Origin: Herbiconiux gentiana
GTDB lineage: Bacteria; Actinomycetota; Actinomycetes; Actinomycetales; Microbacteriaceae
Direction: 5' to 3'
NCBI RefSeq assembly: GCF_024978135.1
Contig: NZ_JANTEZ010000002.1
Span: 124,001 to 188,000 of the forward strand
DNA: 64,000 nucleotides
Shown: positions 1 through 11,753 of the stretch, piece after piece
Layout: each line of letters begins with the position of its first letter
How positions within the stretch are numbered: the stretch's first letter is position 1
The notes under the pieces: generated by a model
The model's database searches: none
The model's input: the letters and a program-made list of their open reading frames with translations, nothing else
Told to the model about the DNA's origin: nothing
Translations under genes and position numbers: made by a program

Positions 1-654
1 GGCGGCATGACCACCATCCGCGGCCTCGACGGCCAGCAGGTGAAGTGGAACTTCGGCGCCATCGAGCTCATGTGGCCCGGTCAGCGCGGCGACACCAAGG
101 GCCAGCCGTTCCACCCGAACCTGCGTCTGCGCTGGCTCGAGAACTTCTCCATGCTGATCAACCTGGTCACGCGTGTGCTGTTCGTGCTGCTGCTGCTCGC
201 GTCGCTCTCGATCAGCGCCTTCGTGTTCTCGCCGATCTGGCTCGTGCCACCGCTCGTCGCCATCCTGCTGAACCTGCGCACCGCGCTGTCGATGCACGAC
301 CGCAGCGCGCGGGACATCTTCTTCGCCGTCGCGCTGTTCCCCGCCGAGATCTACATGTGGATCAGGCTCGGGCACTTCATCCGCGCCTGGACGAAGTTCC
401 TCTCCCGCAAGCAGACCGACAACTGGGCCGCCCAGGCCAAGGCCGAGAAGGGCCGCGGCAACAGCTACCTCGTGCCGTTCGTGGTGATCTTCCTCACCAT
501 CGCCGTGCTCGTGCTCGGCTGGTTCCAGCTGGACGCCTTCATGCAGTCGACCATCCTCTGGATCGGCTGGCCGATCCTCGGTGTCATCACCATCGTCCAG
601 ACCCTCGAGATGTTCGGCAAGGTGCTGCGCCGCTACCGCGGGTACAAGGTTTGA
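1..654 (+). CDS. Family 2 glycosyltransferase, C-terminal part (partial)
   Basis: The reading frame is open from the first base, so only the C-terminal 217 residues are present and the true start lies outside the window. Visible are an amphipathic QxxW-like stretch near the beginning (KWNFG..ELMWPGQR), then about four to five hydrophobic segments (two near residues 55-90, two near 160-205). This layout, a soluble catalytic part followed by C-terminal membrane helices, is that of processive polysaccharide synthases of the cellulose/chitin/hyaluronan synthase type. The catalytic motifs are not in the window, so the call is by architecture and context only. The stop TGA overlaps the TTG start of the next gene, implying translational coupling. 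A GH6 glucanase and a GGDEF-EAL protein nearby fit an exopolysaccharide locus. Confidence 0.55.
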   Translation, partial: GGMTTIRGLDGQQVKWNFGAIELMWPGQRGDTKGQPFHPNLRLRWLENFSMLINLVTRVLFVLLLLASLSISAFVFSPIWLVPPLVAILLNLRTALSMHDRSARDIFFAVALFPAEIYMWIRLGHFIRAWTKFLSRKQTDNWAAQAKAEKGRGNSYLVPFVVIFLTIAVLVLGWFQLDAFMQSTILWIGWPILGVITIVQTLEMFGKVLRRYRGYKV

Positions 655-1052
655 CACCGAACTACGTCGAACACGACGCGCTGGTCGCGCTCCTCAACTC
701 GGTGGGGGACGACGACCGGCGCGGTCGTTTCGTGCACGATTTCATCAGCCTCTGGGAGACCCGGTCCCAGAGGCTGATGAAGGCACTCGGCAACCGGGAC
801 TTCGACGACGCCGACGTGGTGCTGCTGAGCATCCGCTCGTCGAGCACGATGCTGGGCGCGTGGTCGCTCGAGGCCATCGCCGGCATGGTGCACTCGGCCG
901 TGAAGGGCTTCGACCTGCAGGGCAGCCTGCGGCACCTGCCTCGGCTGCAGGCCGTGGGCGAGGCCACGTGCCAGGAGCTGCTCGGGGTGCTGGAGTCGAT
1001 GCGGCGGCCCGGCGCGCCGGCCGGCGGGGCGCGGTCGGCGAAGTCGGCCTAA
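651..1052 (+). CDS. Hpt-like protein lacking the phospho-acceptor histidine
   Basis: 133 residues, read from a TTG that overlaps the preceding stop (TTGA). The start is inferred from this overlap; no other start gives the full domain. The C-terminal half has the helical pattern typical of Hpt domains: a MLGA turn, then SLEAIAG, then a long helix ending LLGVLESM. Where an Hpt domain normally reads AHxLKGxAxxLGA, residues 58-70 read LLSIRSSSTMLGA, so the histidine is Leu59 and the K-G pair is R-S. The protein therefore probably cannot take part in phosphotransfer and may act as a protein-binding module. The response regulator encoded convergently just downstream is a possible partner. The family call rests on pattern, not on a search. 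Confidence 0.5.
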   Translation: MTPNYVEHDALVALLNSVGDDDRRGRFVHDFISLWETRSQRLMKALGNRDFDDADVVLLSIRSSSTMLGAWSLEAIAGMVHSAVKGFDLQGSLRHLPRLQAVGEATCQELLGVLESMRRPGAPAGGARSAKSA

Positions 1053-1102
1053 GGGGTCAGGCGTTCGGACCTGGGGCCTTGGCCCTGGCCTTGGCCTGAG
1101 CG

Positions 1103-2050
<948 letters not shown>

Positions 2051-2116
2051 TGCCCCGATGCTACCAACGGTTGAGGCGGATGACGGGGCATTCTTCGTCG
2101 GCGGTCACGCGGCCGC

Positions 2117-3124
2117 TCACCCGGCCGCGTCGGCCGCGAGTTCGAGCGCGCTCTCGTTCCACCACTCGCCGGCCGCGGGGCCGCCGTTGCACTCGCCGTC
2201 GCTCTCGCCCGGCGGCTTGATCCAGAGGTTCGCGTCCTGCGCCGAACCCGAGGGGCTCGCCGACGGCTCGGCGCCGAGCGCGCGGCCCGCGGGGTTGCAC
2301 CACTCGCCGGTCGACCCGTTGCCGTTGCGGCCGGTGTCGATCACGTAGTGCGCACCGTTCGTGAGACCCGAGATGGTGTTCGCGTAGTACTGCTCGCGGT
2401 CGGTGTTGTTGTAGTTCGAGACGTTCGTGGCGAAGCCCCTCGCCCGTTCGATGCCCGCGCGGTTCAGCAGCTCGGCCATCTCGGCGGGCGGCCCCCAGTT
2501 GGAGTGCCCGGCGTCGATGTAGACGGTGAGGCCGGCGCCGGCGAGGGCGTCGACCGCGTCCCCCACCTCACCGAGCCGCTCCTCGACGTTGTCGCACTCG
2601 TCGGCGAGGGCCAGGGCATCCGGTTCGAGGATGACGATCGAGCCGCTCTCGTCGAGCGCGGTGGCGATCTCGTCGATCCAGACCGGGTACTGCTCGACGG
2701 TCAGGCCGCCGCTGGAGAAGTTGCCGCAGTCGCGGTTCGGGATGCCGTAGACGGTGAACAGGGGCACCTGGCCGAGCTTCGCCGCCGCCGTGACGAGGTC
2801 GGCCACGTAGCCGCCCACCTCGCCGATCGGCTGCTTCTCGGGGGTCAGCCAGATCGCCGTCGGAACGTCGGCGATGCGGCGGAAGACCGCGGCGTCGTCG
2901 GCGTCACCGGCCTTCTCGGCCGTGTCGGCCGCGGTGGCGGCCTTCGAGGCGGGGTCGGCGTAGAGCGAGGTGCCGGCGAACGGGTTGCCCGCCGCGACGC
3001 CGCCCTGCGAGAGGATGGCGCCGACTCCGGCGACCATGCCCACGAGTACCGCCAGGATGGCGACGACCGCCACGATCAGCCCGATGCGCGGCAGCACGGG
3101 CCGCGTCACTCCCCTAGTCGACAC
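2117..3124 (-). CDS. Membrane-anchored GH6 endoglucanase
   Basis: 335 residues from a GTG start. A single hydrophobic segment at about 13-37 acts as signal anchor or signal peptide. The rest matches glycoside hydrolase family 6 (beta-1,4-glucanases/cellobiohydrolases): YGIPNRDCGNFSSGG at about 126-140 with the family Asp132 and Cys133, ILEPDAL with the proton donor Asp169, VYIDAGHSNW at 201-210, and the C-terminal WIKPPGESDG with a further conserved Asp. The predicted role is cleavage of beta-1,4-glucan outside the membrane, as trimming enzyme for a self-made polymer or as plant-cell-wall cellulase. Position between a glycosyltransferase end and a c-di-GMP enzyme favours the first role (inference). 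It lies 9 bp downstream of the GGDEF-EAL gene and is probably co-transcribed. Confidence 0.85.
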   Translation of the reverse strand: MSTRGVTRPVLPRIGLIVAVVAILAVLVGMVAGVGAILSQGGVAAGNPFAGTSLYADPASKAATAADTAEKAGDADDAAVFRRIADVPTAIWLTPEKQPIGEVGGYVADLVTAAAKLGQVPLFTVYGIPNRDCGNFSSGGLTVEQYPVWIDEIATALDESGSIVILEPDALALADECDNVEERLGEVGDAVDALAGAGLTVYIDAGHSNWGPPAEMAELLNRAGIERARGFATNVSNYNNTDREQYYANTISGLTNGAHYVIDTGRNGNGSTGEWCNPAGRALGAEPSASPSGSAQDANLWIKPPGESDGECNGGPAAGEWWNESALELAADAAG

Positions 3125-3133
3125 AGCGCAACT

Positions 3134-5593
3134 CTATCCCGCCCGGGTGGCCTCGGCCGGAGCGGCCGTCGGGGCGGAGCGACCCACGGTGCCCGCGGCG
3201 CCGTAGCTCTTCAGCCGCGACATGGTCTGCGCGAACGGGGCAGGGCGGCCGTAGAAGAACCCCTGCGCGTGCCGCACGCCGATGCCGACGAGCACGTCCA
3301 CCGCGTCCTGGGTCTCGATGCCCTCGACGATCGTGGAGTAGTCGAACGCGTCGCCGAAGCCCTGCAGCGCACGCACGACCTCGCGCTGGCGCGTGTCCTC
3401 CAGGTTGTCGACGAGCGAGCGGTCGATCTTCAGGATGTCCATCGGGATGCGCACCAGGGCTCCCACGGAGGAGGCCTCCGACCCGTAGTCGTCGAGGGCG
3501 ATCAGCATGCCGAGCTCGCGGAACAGCTCGGCCTGGGCGCGCAGATCGTCGTCGATGTCCTTCGTCGACCGCTCGTTCAGCTCGAGGCAGAGGGTGACGT
3601 CGGGGTAGCGGGGCACGATGTCCTTCAGGAACGCCCCGACGTGCTCGTCGCGGATCTGCTCCACCTCGAGGTTGATCGTCATCACGGTGACACCGGGCAC
3701 GAGCTTGCGGAACTCCCGCCCCGACTGCAGCGAGGTCGCGATCACCTGGCGGGTCAGCTCGTCCATGCGGCCGAGGCCCTTCGCCTTCTCGATCAGCGAC
3801 GCCGTCGAGATGCGTCCGAGCTCGGGATGCGTGTAGCGCACCAGCGACTCGAAGGCCCAGATCTTGTCTTCCAGCGTGTTCACGATGGGTTGGTAGACGA
3901 CGTTCAGCGAGCCGTCGTCGATGGCCCGCGCCACGATCTCGTTGATGCGGCTGGAGCGGTGCGGCGAGATGCCGACGCTCGACTCCGACGACGGGCCGCC
4001 CTGACGACGCGACTTCTTGATCGCGAGCATCGAGTGGTCGGCGTCGACCACGATCGACTGCGGATCGGTCTCCTGATGGCCCGAGTACGCGAGGCCCACG
4101 CTCACCAGCGGCCGGAACTCCCGGCCGGCGAGGCTCGCGGGCGCCCCGATGTTCGCCACGATGCGGTCGGTGACCCCCTTGGCCTCGGCGAGCGACTGCA
4201 GCTTCGTGAGCACCACGACGAACTCGTCGCCGCCCACACGGGCGACGAAGTCGTGCGGCCGCACACTGGCCCGCAGGCGCGTGGCCACGACCGACAGCAT
4301 CTCGTCGCCGATGTGGTGGCCCTCGGTGTCGTTCAGCCGCTTGAACTGGTCGAGGTCGATGAACAGCACCGCGATGCCCGAGGCGTAGGTGCGGTCCTCG
4401 TTCAGGCGCGCCAGGGAGCGCTGGAAGGCGTTGTAGTTCGGCAGGCCGGTGAGCGAGTCGCGGTCGACCCGGTCGAGCAGGGTGTCGTAGGCGCCCCGCA
4501 CCCGCGCCGTCTCGCTGGCGATGTGCCCGATGGCGTCGAGCGCGAGCTCGTCGTCGGCGCTGAACGGCACTCCCCCGGTCTTGCGGCTGGCCACCAGGAA
4601 CTCCTGCGGCTCCACCGCGTCCTCGCGGTGCTCGTTGGCGACGTCGTCGTCGGCCTGGGCGATCGACTCGGGGTTGAGCTGCGGGTCGGTGGTGTCGAGC
4701 GCCGAGTAGCGGGCACCGATCTCGTTCCGCCCGGGCGGGGTGCGCCGCACCTCGAACTCGGTCGCGTCGATCGCCCGCCGGGCGAACTCGACCATGGCCT
4801 CCTTGGGGTCGGCCGTCAGGTCCCAGGGCAGGGCGCGCGCCGCGTCGACCACGCCGCTCAGTCGCCGCTCGCCGCTGCGGGTCTGGGAGCGCTTGGCGAG
4901 CCCGTAGAACAGCAGCGCGACCATCAGCAGCGGCACGGTCATCCGCGCCAGTTCGACGTTCTCGCCCGTGCCGAGAAGGCCCAGTGAGCCGACGCTGGCC
5001 ACGTGCACGGCGAGGCCCACCACGGTCGAGAGGGCGAAGACCATGAGGATGCGCGGCACACTGATGCCCGAGAGGCCGCGTCCGCCGTCGGCACTCCAGC
5101 GGAACTGCTGCCAGGCCAGGTAGACGGCGAGCACCACCGCGAAGTGCGCGGCCGTGGCGAGCACGATCGCGACCGCGGCGGGCAGCCCGGCGGCGATCAG
5201 CGCGCGGCCGAGGGCCACGAAGGCGATCGCGCCGAGCGCGCCCACCCCGGTCCACTGCGCGGCCATCCACGGCGAGCGCGAGCTGACGGCCTTCGACACG
5301 AAGAACGCGATCACCCAGAGCCCCACCTCGAGCACCGGGTTCTCGGCGGGGAGCGCGATGACGAGCAGGGCGCCGGCGACGCCGAAGGGCGGCAGGCCGG
5401 GCACGCGGCCGATGGGCTGCTGGAAGACCGCCGTGACCCCCACGGCGACCAGGAAGACGAGGCAGGCGACGATGGTCTCGGGTGGGTCGATCAGGCCGGC
5501 GACGACGCCCGCGACGGCGGTCAGCACGGTCACGGTGGCGAGCGCGGCCGAGCCGAGGAAGGACCTCGTCCGGATCGTGTCGCGCAGCGTCAT
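3134..5593 (-). CDS. Membrane GGDEF-EAL c-di-GMP enzyme
   Basis: 819 residues. About eight hydrophobic segments fill residues 10-240 and would form an integral membrane sensor. A short degenerate GAF-like part follows (about 250-395), then a GGDEF domain with SLTGLPN and an intact GGDEF motif at 454-458, and a C-terminal EAL domain. The EAL motif reads ESL with the catalytic Glu582 kept; other metal and catalytic blocks are present in variant form (INLEVEQ, ELNERS, LDDYG, DILKIDRS, VEGIET, QGFFYGRP). Both cyclase and phosphodiesterase activities look possible. Known family role: setting c-di-GMP levels that control exopolysaccharide and motility. The neighbouring GH6 gene and glycosyltransferase suggest control of polymer production here (inference). 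Confidence 0.92.
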   Translation of the reverse strand: MTLRDTIRTRSFLGSAALATVTVLTAVAGVVAGLIDPPETIVACLVFLVAVGVTAVFQQPIGRVPGLPPFGVAGALLVIALPAENPVLEVGLWVIAFFVSKAVSSRSPWMAAQWTGVGALGAIAFVALGRALIAAGLPAAVAIVLATAAHFAVVLAVYLAWQQFRWSADGGRGLSGISVPRILMVFALSTVVGLAVHVASVGSLGLLGTGENVELARMTVPLLMVALLFYGLAKRSQTRSGERRLSGVVDAARALPWDLTADPKEAMVEFARRAIDATEFEVRRTPPGRNEIGARYSALDTTDPQLNPESIAQADDDVANEHREDAVEPQEFLVASRKTGGVPFSADDELALDAIGHIASETARVRGAYDTLLDRVDRDSLTGLPNYNAFQRSLARLNEDRTYASGIAVLFIDLDQFKRLNDTEGHHIGDEMLSVVATRLRASVRPHDFVARVGGDEFVVVLTKLQSLAEAKGVTDRIVANIGAPASLAGREFRPLVSVGLAYSGHQETDPQSIVVDADHSMLAIKKSRRQGGPSSESSVGISPHRSSRINEIVARAIDDGSLNVVYQPIVNTLEDKIWAFESLVRYTHPELGRISTASLIEKAKGLGRMDELTRQVIATSLQSGREFRKLVPGVTVMTINLEVEQIRDEHVGAFLKDIVPRYPDVTLCLELNERSTKDIDDDLRAQAELFRELGMLIALDDYGSEASSVGALVRIPMDILKIDRSLVDNLEDTRQREVVRALQGFGDAFDYSTIVEGIETQDAVDVLVGIGVRHAQGFFYGRPAPFAQTMSRLKSYGAAGTVGRSAPTAAPAEATRAG

Positions 5594-5663
5594 GCCGCGA
5601 GTTTATCCGGACCGGGGTGGGCGGGTGCGCCGGGCCCGGCGGGGCCGGTCGCGTGGGCGAGGC

Positions 5664-5740
5664 CGGGCGCGTCGGTGCGGGCGGGCGCGTCGGTGCGGCC
5701 GGTGGCGTCGGTGCGGCCGGTGGTGTCGGCGGGGCCGGGG
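5664..5740. repeat. Short GC-rich tandem repeat between GGDEF-EAL and SGNH genes
   Basis: Three to four imperfect copies of a unit containing GGCGCGTCGGTGCGG / GGTGGCGTCGGTGCGG lie upstream of the GGDEF-EAL start. No promoter-like element or reading frame with a plausible product is evident in this 170-bp gap. Confidence 0.6.
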
Positions 5741-5762
5741 GTGCGGCCGTGCATCCGTTCGG

Positions 5763-6497
5763 TCAGAGGCCGATCGCCCGGAGCGACTCGTCCATGCGCA
5801 GGGCCATCTCGGCGTAGCCCGCGTCGTTCGGGTGCAGGCCGTCGGAGGCCATCCACTCCGGGTGCCCCTCGATCCAGTGCGAGGCGCCCGGCACGAAGTC
5901 GGCGTCGATGACGGCGGCCTCGCTCTGCACCCAGTCGATGATCTGGGCGACCGAGCCGGGACGGTCATCCGTGTACCAGAAGGGCTCGACCACCACGATG
6001 CGGGTGTCGGGGAGGGCGGTGCGCAGGGTCTGGAAGTCGGTGGCGATGGCGCTCTGGATGTCGGCGGCGCGGTCGGGCATCGAGAAGTTGTCGTTCAGGC
6101 CCATCGTGACGAAGAGGATGTCGGGGTCGGCCGCGATGGAGCGGGAGACGCCGTCCTCGGGGCCGTAGTCGGGCGGCGTGCTCTGGCGGTGGTTCACGAA
6201 GCCGAGGCCGTTGACGCAGTAGTTGAACTCGTTCCAGCCGCGCTCGGCGGAGATGATGCTCGACCAGCGCTTCGACGGGTCGGAGGCGCCGGTGCCGAGC
6301 GTGTAGGAGTCGCCGTAGAAGGCCACGACGGGAGCGTCGGGGTCGAGCGGGGCGGCTTCGGCGCCGGAGGTCGTGCCGGCGCCGGGCTGGCCGGCGCTGC
6401 TCGTCTTCGTCACGATCGAGACCGTGACGAGCACGGCGCAGACCGCCACGAGCGCGGCCACGGCGATGACGACGAGACGCGCTGCACGAGGCTCCAT
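5763..6497 (-). CDS. Secreted or anchored SGNH/GDSL hydrolase
   Basis: 244 residues from ATG 6497; the open frame runs further upstream but only this start precedes a proper signal segment. One hydrophobic segment (about 7-32) is followed by a Ser/Gly/Ala linker. The SGNH blocks are in order: FYGDSYTLG (nucleophile Ser), a Gly-containing second block, MGLNDN (Asn) and the C-terminal DGLHPNDAGY (Asp and His). The family comprises esterases and lipases, including polysaccharide O-deacetylases, acting outside the membrane. The substrate cannot be read from sequence. The next genes on the same strand are the c-di-GMP protein and the GH6 glucanase, so polymer de-esterification is a reasonable guess. 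Its translation start sits inside a perfect 15-bp inverted repeat. Confidence 0.85.
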   Translation of the reverse strand: MEPRAARLVVIAVAALVAVCAVLVTVSIVTKTSSAGQPGAGTTSGAEAAPLDPDAPVVAFYGDSYTLGTGASDPSKRWSSIISAERGWNEFNYCVNGLGFVNHRQSTPPDYGPEDGVSRSIAADPDILFVTMGLNDNFSMPDRAADIQSAIATDFQTLRTALPDTRIVVVEPFWYTDDRPGSVAQIIDWVQSEAAVIDADFVPGASHWIEGHPEWMASDGLHPNDAGYAEMALRMDESLRAIGL

Positions 6498-6524
6498 GTG
6501 GAGTGTTCGGTGCAGCGCGTCTCG
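6473..6524 (-). promoter_or_regulatory. Hairpin enclosing the SGNH hydrolase start codon
   Basis: A perfect 15-bp inverted repeat (arms 6473-6487 and 6510-6524) has a 22-nt loop that holds the ATG at 6497. In the mRNA the upstream arm lies just 5' of the start region and the downstream arm is coding sequence for codons about 4-8. The loop itself contains a small CTCCA/TGGAG palindrome around the ATG. It could mask the ribosome site or be a protein-binding site on DNA. Confidence 0.6.
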
Positions 6525-6609
6525 GGGATTGGTGCCGCGGGGGTCGCGCGGGTGGTGGCGCTGGTGCCGGCGGTGGGGGTGGTGGCGGTGGTGGGTGCCG
6601 GCGCTGGTG

Positions 6610-8987
<2,378 letters not shown>

Positions 8988-9072
8988 TGTGGGACTCCTG
9001 GTGGGGCGGGGGCGGGGCGACCTCTCGACTATATCGCGGGGGGGATGGGACGTTACGGCGGGCGGTGGTGCG

Positions 9073-10998
9073 TCACTTCGCCTGGTCGTAGCTGTCGACG
9101 ATCGCGACGGTGACCGGGAATTCGACCGGTGCGTCGCCGAAGATGAGGCGGCCGGCCTCGGCGGCGGCCTCGCGCAGCTCGTGAGCCACCGCCTCGGCGA
9201 GGTGGGCAGGGGTGTGCACCATCACCTCGTCGTGCAGGAAGAAGGAGAGGTGGGGTTCGTCGGTGAGCGCTGCTGCGCCGTCCCGCCGGCCCAGGCTGTG
9301 CAGGCGGCGGCGGATCGAGCCGATCCAGCACAGCGCCCACTCGGCGGCCGTGCCCTGCACCACGAAGTTGCGGGTGAAGCGACCCCACGAGCGGGCCTCG
9401 GTGCGGGCGCGGGTTCGCAGAGCATCCGTCGCCCCGTCGGAGGCCGCCAGCTCGTGCAGGTCACGCCACTCGGCGCTCGGGTGCGGGCTCGTGCGGCCGA
9501 GGCGCGTGCTCACCACGCCGCCCGTCTCGCCCGTGCGGGCCGCCGCCTCGACGTAGGCGACCGCCGCCGGGAAGGCGCGGGCGAGGCGCGGCAACATGCG
9601 CCCGCTCTCGCCGGCCGTGCCGCCGTACATCGCGCCGAGCATGCCGAGTTTGGCATGCGCCCTCGTGTCGACCGCGCCCGAGGCGACGATGCCGTCGTAG
9701 AGGTCCCGGCCGCGCCCGGCTGCGGCCATGGCCCGGTCGCCGGCGAGGGCGGCCAGGATGCGCGGCTCGAGCTGGGCGGCGTCGGCGACCACGAGCATCC
9801 GCCCCTCGTCGGCGACGACCGCGCTGCGCACCTGCTTGGGCAGCTGCAGCGCCCCGCCGCCTTCGGCCGCCCACCGGCCCGTGACGACGCCGCCCGGGAG
9901 GTAGTTCGCGTGGAACCGGCCGTCGACGACCCAGGTGTCGAGCCAGTTCCAGCCGTTGGCGGTGAGCAGGCGCGAGCGCTTCTTGTAGTCGAGCAGGGGT
10001 TCGATGGCGGGGTGCTGCACGGTCTTGAGCTCCCACTCGCGGGTGCTGTCGACCGTGATTCCGGCGCGGCGCAGGGCCTTCAGCAGTTCGACGGGCGAGT
10101 CGGGGTTGACCGTTGGGTCGTTCAGCAGACTCCGGATGCGCTGCAGCAGTCGCTCGAGCTCGGCCGGTCGCTCGCCGTCGCGGGGGCGCGGGCCGAGCAC
10201 GCGGGTGAGGAGGGCGTCGTGACGGGTGGCGCTCCACGGGAGGCCGGCGTGACGGAGCTCGGCGGCGGCCAGGGCGCCGACGGACTCGGCGGCCACGAGC
10301 AGGGCGATGCGGCTCGGGTCGAGTGCGGTCGCGATCGCGTCGCGCTGCAGGGCGAACTCGCGGCGCTCGTCGGGGGCGGCCCCCGCCCCGGCCCCGCCTC
10401 CCTCCCTCTTCCCGTCCCCGTCCCCCTCCCCCATCGAGCCGTCGAAAACCGCCCTCTCGGAGCGCTCATAGGGCGATTTGTGACGGCTCGATGGAGGAAC
10501 GGGGTCGTCGTCGGTGAGGAAGAGGTCGTCGAAGAGGGAGAGCGGCGCGGCCTTCAGGGGCGCGGCAGAGGTGGGAGCCGGGGCGCCGGCCGGGCGGAGG
10601 GTGTCCCACGCCGAGGCGGGCGAGGTCGCCAGGGTCGAGTGCGCCGTGAGCGCCGAGGTGCGGAGGATCGTGTGGCAGAGGCGGAGGTCGACGCAGCGGT
10701 CGACTCGGACGTTCTCGGCGAGGAGGGTGGGGTACCAGCGTTGGGTGTCGTTCCAGACCCAGCGCGGGCGGTCGCGTTCGTGCTCCGCCACGGCTGCGGC
10801 GAGGTCGGGGCGGGCGAGTTCCGCCGCGGACCCGACGGGGGCCCCGTCGGCATCGAGCGGCTCGAGCAGCACCCGGCCGGGGCGCGGCTCGGACACGACG
10901 ACGTACGCGGGCGGCGCGCTGGCCTGGGCCTGCACGTCTGTGGCGGGCGCCGCACCGTCTTCGCGCGGCACGCCGGTCGCAGCGGGCACGTCAGCCAC
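9073..10998 (-). CDS. Family A DNA polymerase with 3'-5' exonuclease-like domain
   Basis: 641 residues from GTG 10998; a second GTG at 10989 is equally possible and no clear ribosome site separates them. The C-terminal half has the three family A polymerase motifs: A as [13 protein letters not shown] (normally DYSQIELR), B as [16 protein letters not shown] as LHDEVMVH. The N-terminal part (about 20-200) is exonuclease-like ([21 protein letters not shown]) but without an obvious full set of acidic metal ligands, so proofreading is doubtful. A Gly/Ala-rich linker follows. Similar short Pol I-like proteins are found in Microbacteriaceae next to recR. A repair or translesion role is likely (inference). 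It starts 11 bp after recR. Confidence 0.85.
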   Translation of the reverse strand: MADVPAATGVPREDGAAPATDVQAQASAPPAYVVVSEPRPGRVLLEPLDADGAPVGSAAELARPDLAAAVAEHERDRPRWVWNDTQRWYPTLLAENVRVDRCVDLRLCHTILRTSALTAHSTLATSPASAWDTLRPAGAPAPTSAAPLKAAPLSLFDDLFLTDDDPVPPSSRHKSPYERSERAVFDGSMGEGDGDGKREGGGAGAGAAPDERREFALQRDAIATALDPSRIALLVAAESVGALAAAELRHAGLPWSATRHDALLTRVLGPRPRDGERPAELERLLQRIRSLLNDPTVNPDSPVELLKALRRAGITVDSTREWELKTVQHPAIEPLLDYKKRSRLLTANGWNWLDTWVVDGRFHANYLPGGVVTGRWAAEGGGALQLPKQVRSAVVADEGRMLVVADAAQLEPRILAALAGDRAMAAAGRGRDLYDGIVASGAVDTRAHAKLGMLGAMYGGTAGESGRMLPRLARAFPAAVAYVEAAARTGETGGVVSTRLGRTSPHPSAEWRDLHELAASDGATDALRTRARTEARSWGRFTRNFVVQGTAAEWALCWIGSIRRRLHSLGRRDGAAALTDEPHLSFFLHDEVMVHTPAHLAEAVAHELREAAAEAGRLIFGDAPVEFPVTVAIVDSYDQAK

Positions 10999-11009
10999 GG
11001 GGCGGCGCG

Positions 11010-11609
11010 TCAGTTCTCGACGAGGCGGCGCCCTTCGAAGGCGCGGCCGAGGGTGACCTCGTCGGCGTACTCGAGGTCGCCGCCGACGGGCAGGCCCGAT
11101 GCCAGTCGCGTCACGCGGATCTCGAGCGTCGTGAGCAGCCGCGACAGGTAGGTCGCGGTCGCCTCCCCTTCGAGGTTCGGGTCGGTGGCGATGATCACCT
11201 CGGTGACGGTGCCGTCGGCGAGCCGCTGCATCAGCTCTCGGATGCGCAGATTGTCGGGCCCGATCCCGTCGATCGGGCTGATCGCCCCACCGAGCACGTG
11301 ATACAGCCCGCGGAACTCGCGCGTTCGCTCGATCGCGACGACGTCCTTCGCCTCCTCTACCACGCAGATGAGGTTCTGCGCCCGACGCGGGTCGCGGCAG
11401 ATGCCGCACGTCTCCTGCTCGGAGACGTTGCCGCAGATCTGGCAGAAGTGCACCTTCTCCCGCACATCCGTCAAGATCTCGGCCAGCCGGCTGACGTCGA
11501 ACGACTCCGTCTGCACGATGTGGAACGCGATGCGCTGAGCCGACTTCGGCCCGATCCCGGGCAGGCGGCCGAGCTCGTCGATCAGTTCCTGAACGATGCC
11601 TTCGTACAT
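11010..11609 (-). CDS. recR: Recombination mediator RecR
   Basis: 199 residues, standard length. RecR works with RecO (and RecF) to load RecA on gapped DNA. The order of elements is as expected: helix-hairpin-helix near the N-terminus ([15 protein letters not shown]), a C4 zinc finger with Cys56, Cys59, Cys68 and Cys71, then a Toprim domain ([15 protein letters not shown], later [17 protein letters not shown]) and the C-terminal [21 protein letters not shown] signature. It lies downstream of dnaX on the same strand, the common bacterial arrangement, but with a 144-bp gap holding a small tandem repeat. Confidence 0.98.
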   Translation of the reverse strand: MYEGIVQELIDELGRLPGIGPKSAQRIAFHIVQTESFDVSRLAEILTDVREKVHFCQICGNVSEQETCGICRDPRRAQNLICVVEEAKDVVAIERTREFRGLYHVLGGAISPIDGIGPDNLRIRELMQRLADGTVTEVIIATDPNLEGEATATYLSRLLTTLEIRVTRLASGLPVGGDLEYADEVTLGRAFEGRRLVEN

Positions 11610-11644
11610 GCGACTGGGCTCTGGGTCTCTCTCTGAGATGGTCG

Positions 11645-11694
11645 TGTGGTCGAGATGTTCGTGTGGTCGAGACGTTCGTGCGTCGAGGTCTTCG
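11645..11694. repeat. 17-bp tandem repeat in the recR leader
   Basis: Two adjacent copies of a 17-bp unit (TGTGGTCGAGATGTTCG, then the same with one change, 11645-11661 and 11662-11678) and a third diverged partial copy lie between dnaX and recR, directly upstream of recR. No function is evident. Confidence 0.75.
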
Positions 11695-11753
11695 GATGTT
11701 CGTGCCGACGGTCACCCGTCGCTGGCCGTCCCGCGGCGGAGCGCCCGCGGGCG

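Noticed and set aside
2348-4987. 879-codon open frame on the plus strand
   Set aside because: It is antisense to the GH6 and GGDEF-EAL genes, whose motifs are intact. Its composition (Arg, Val, Asp, His rich without motifs) is that of a high-GC shadow frame.
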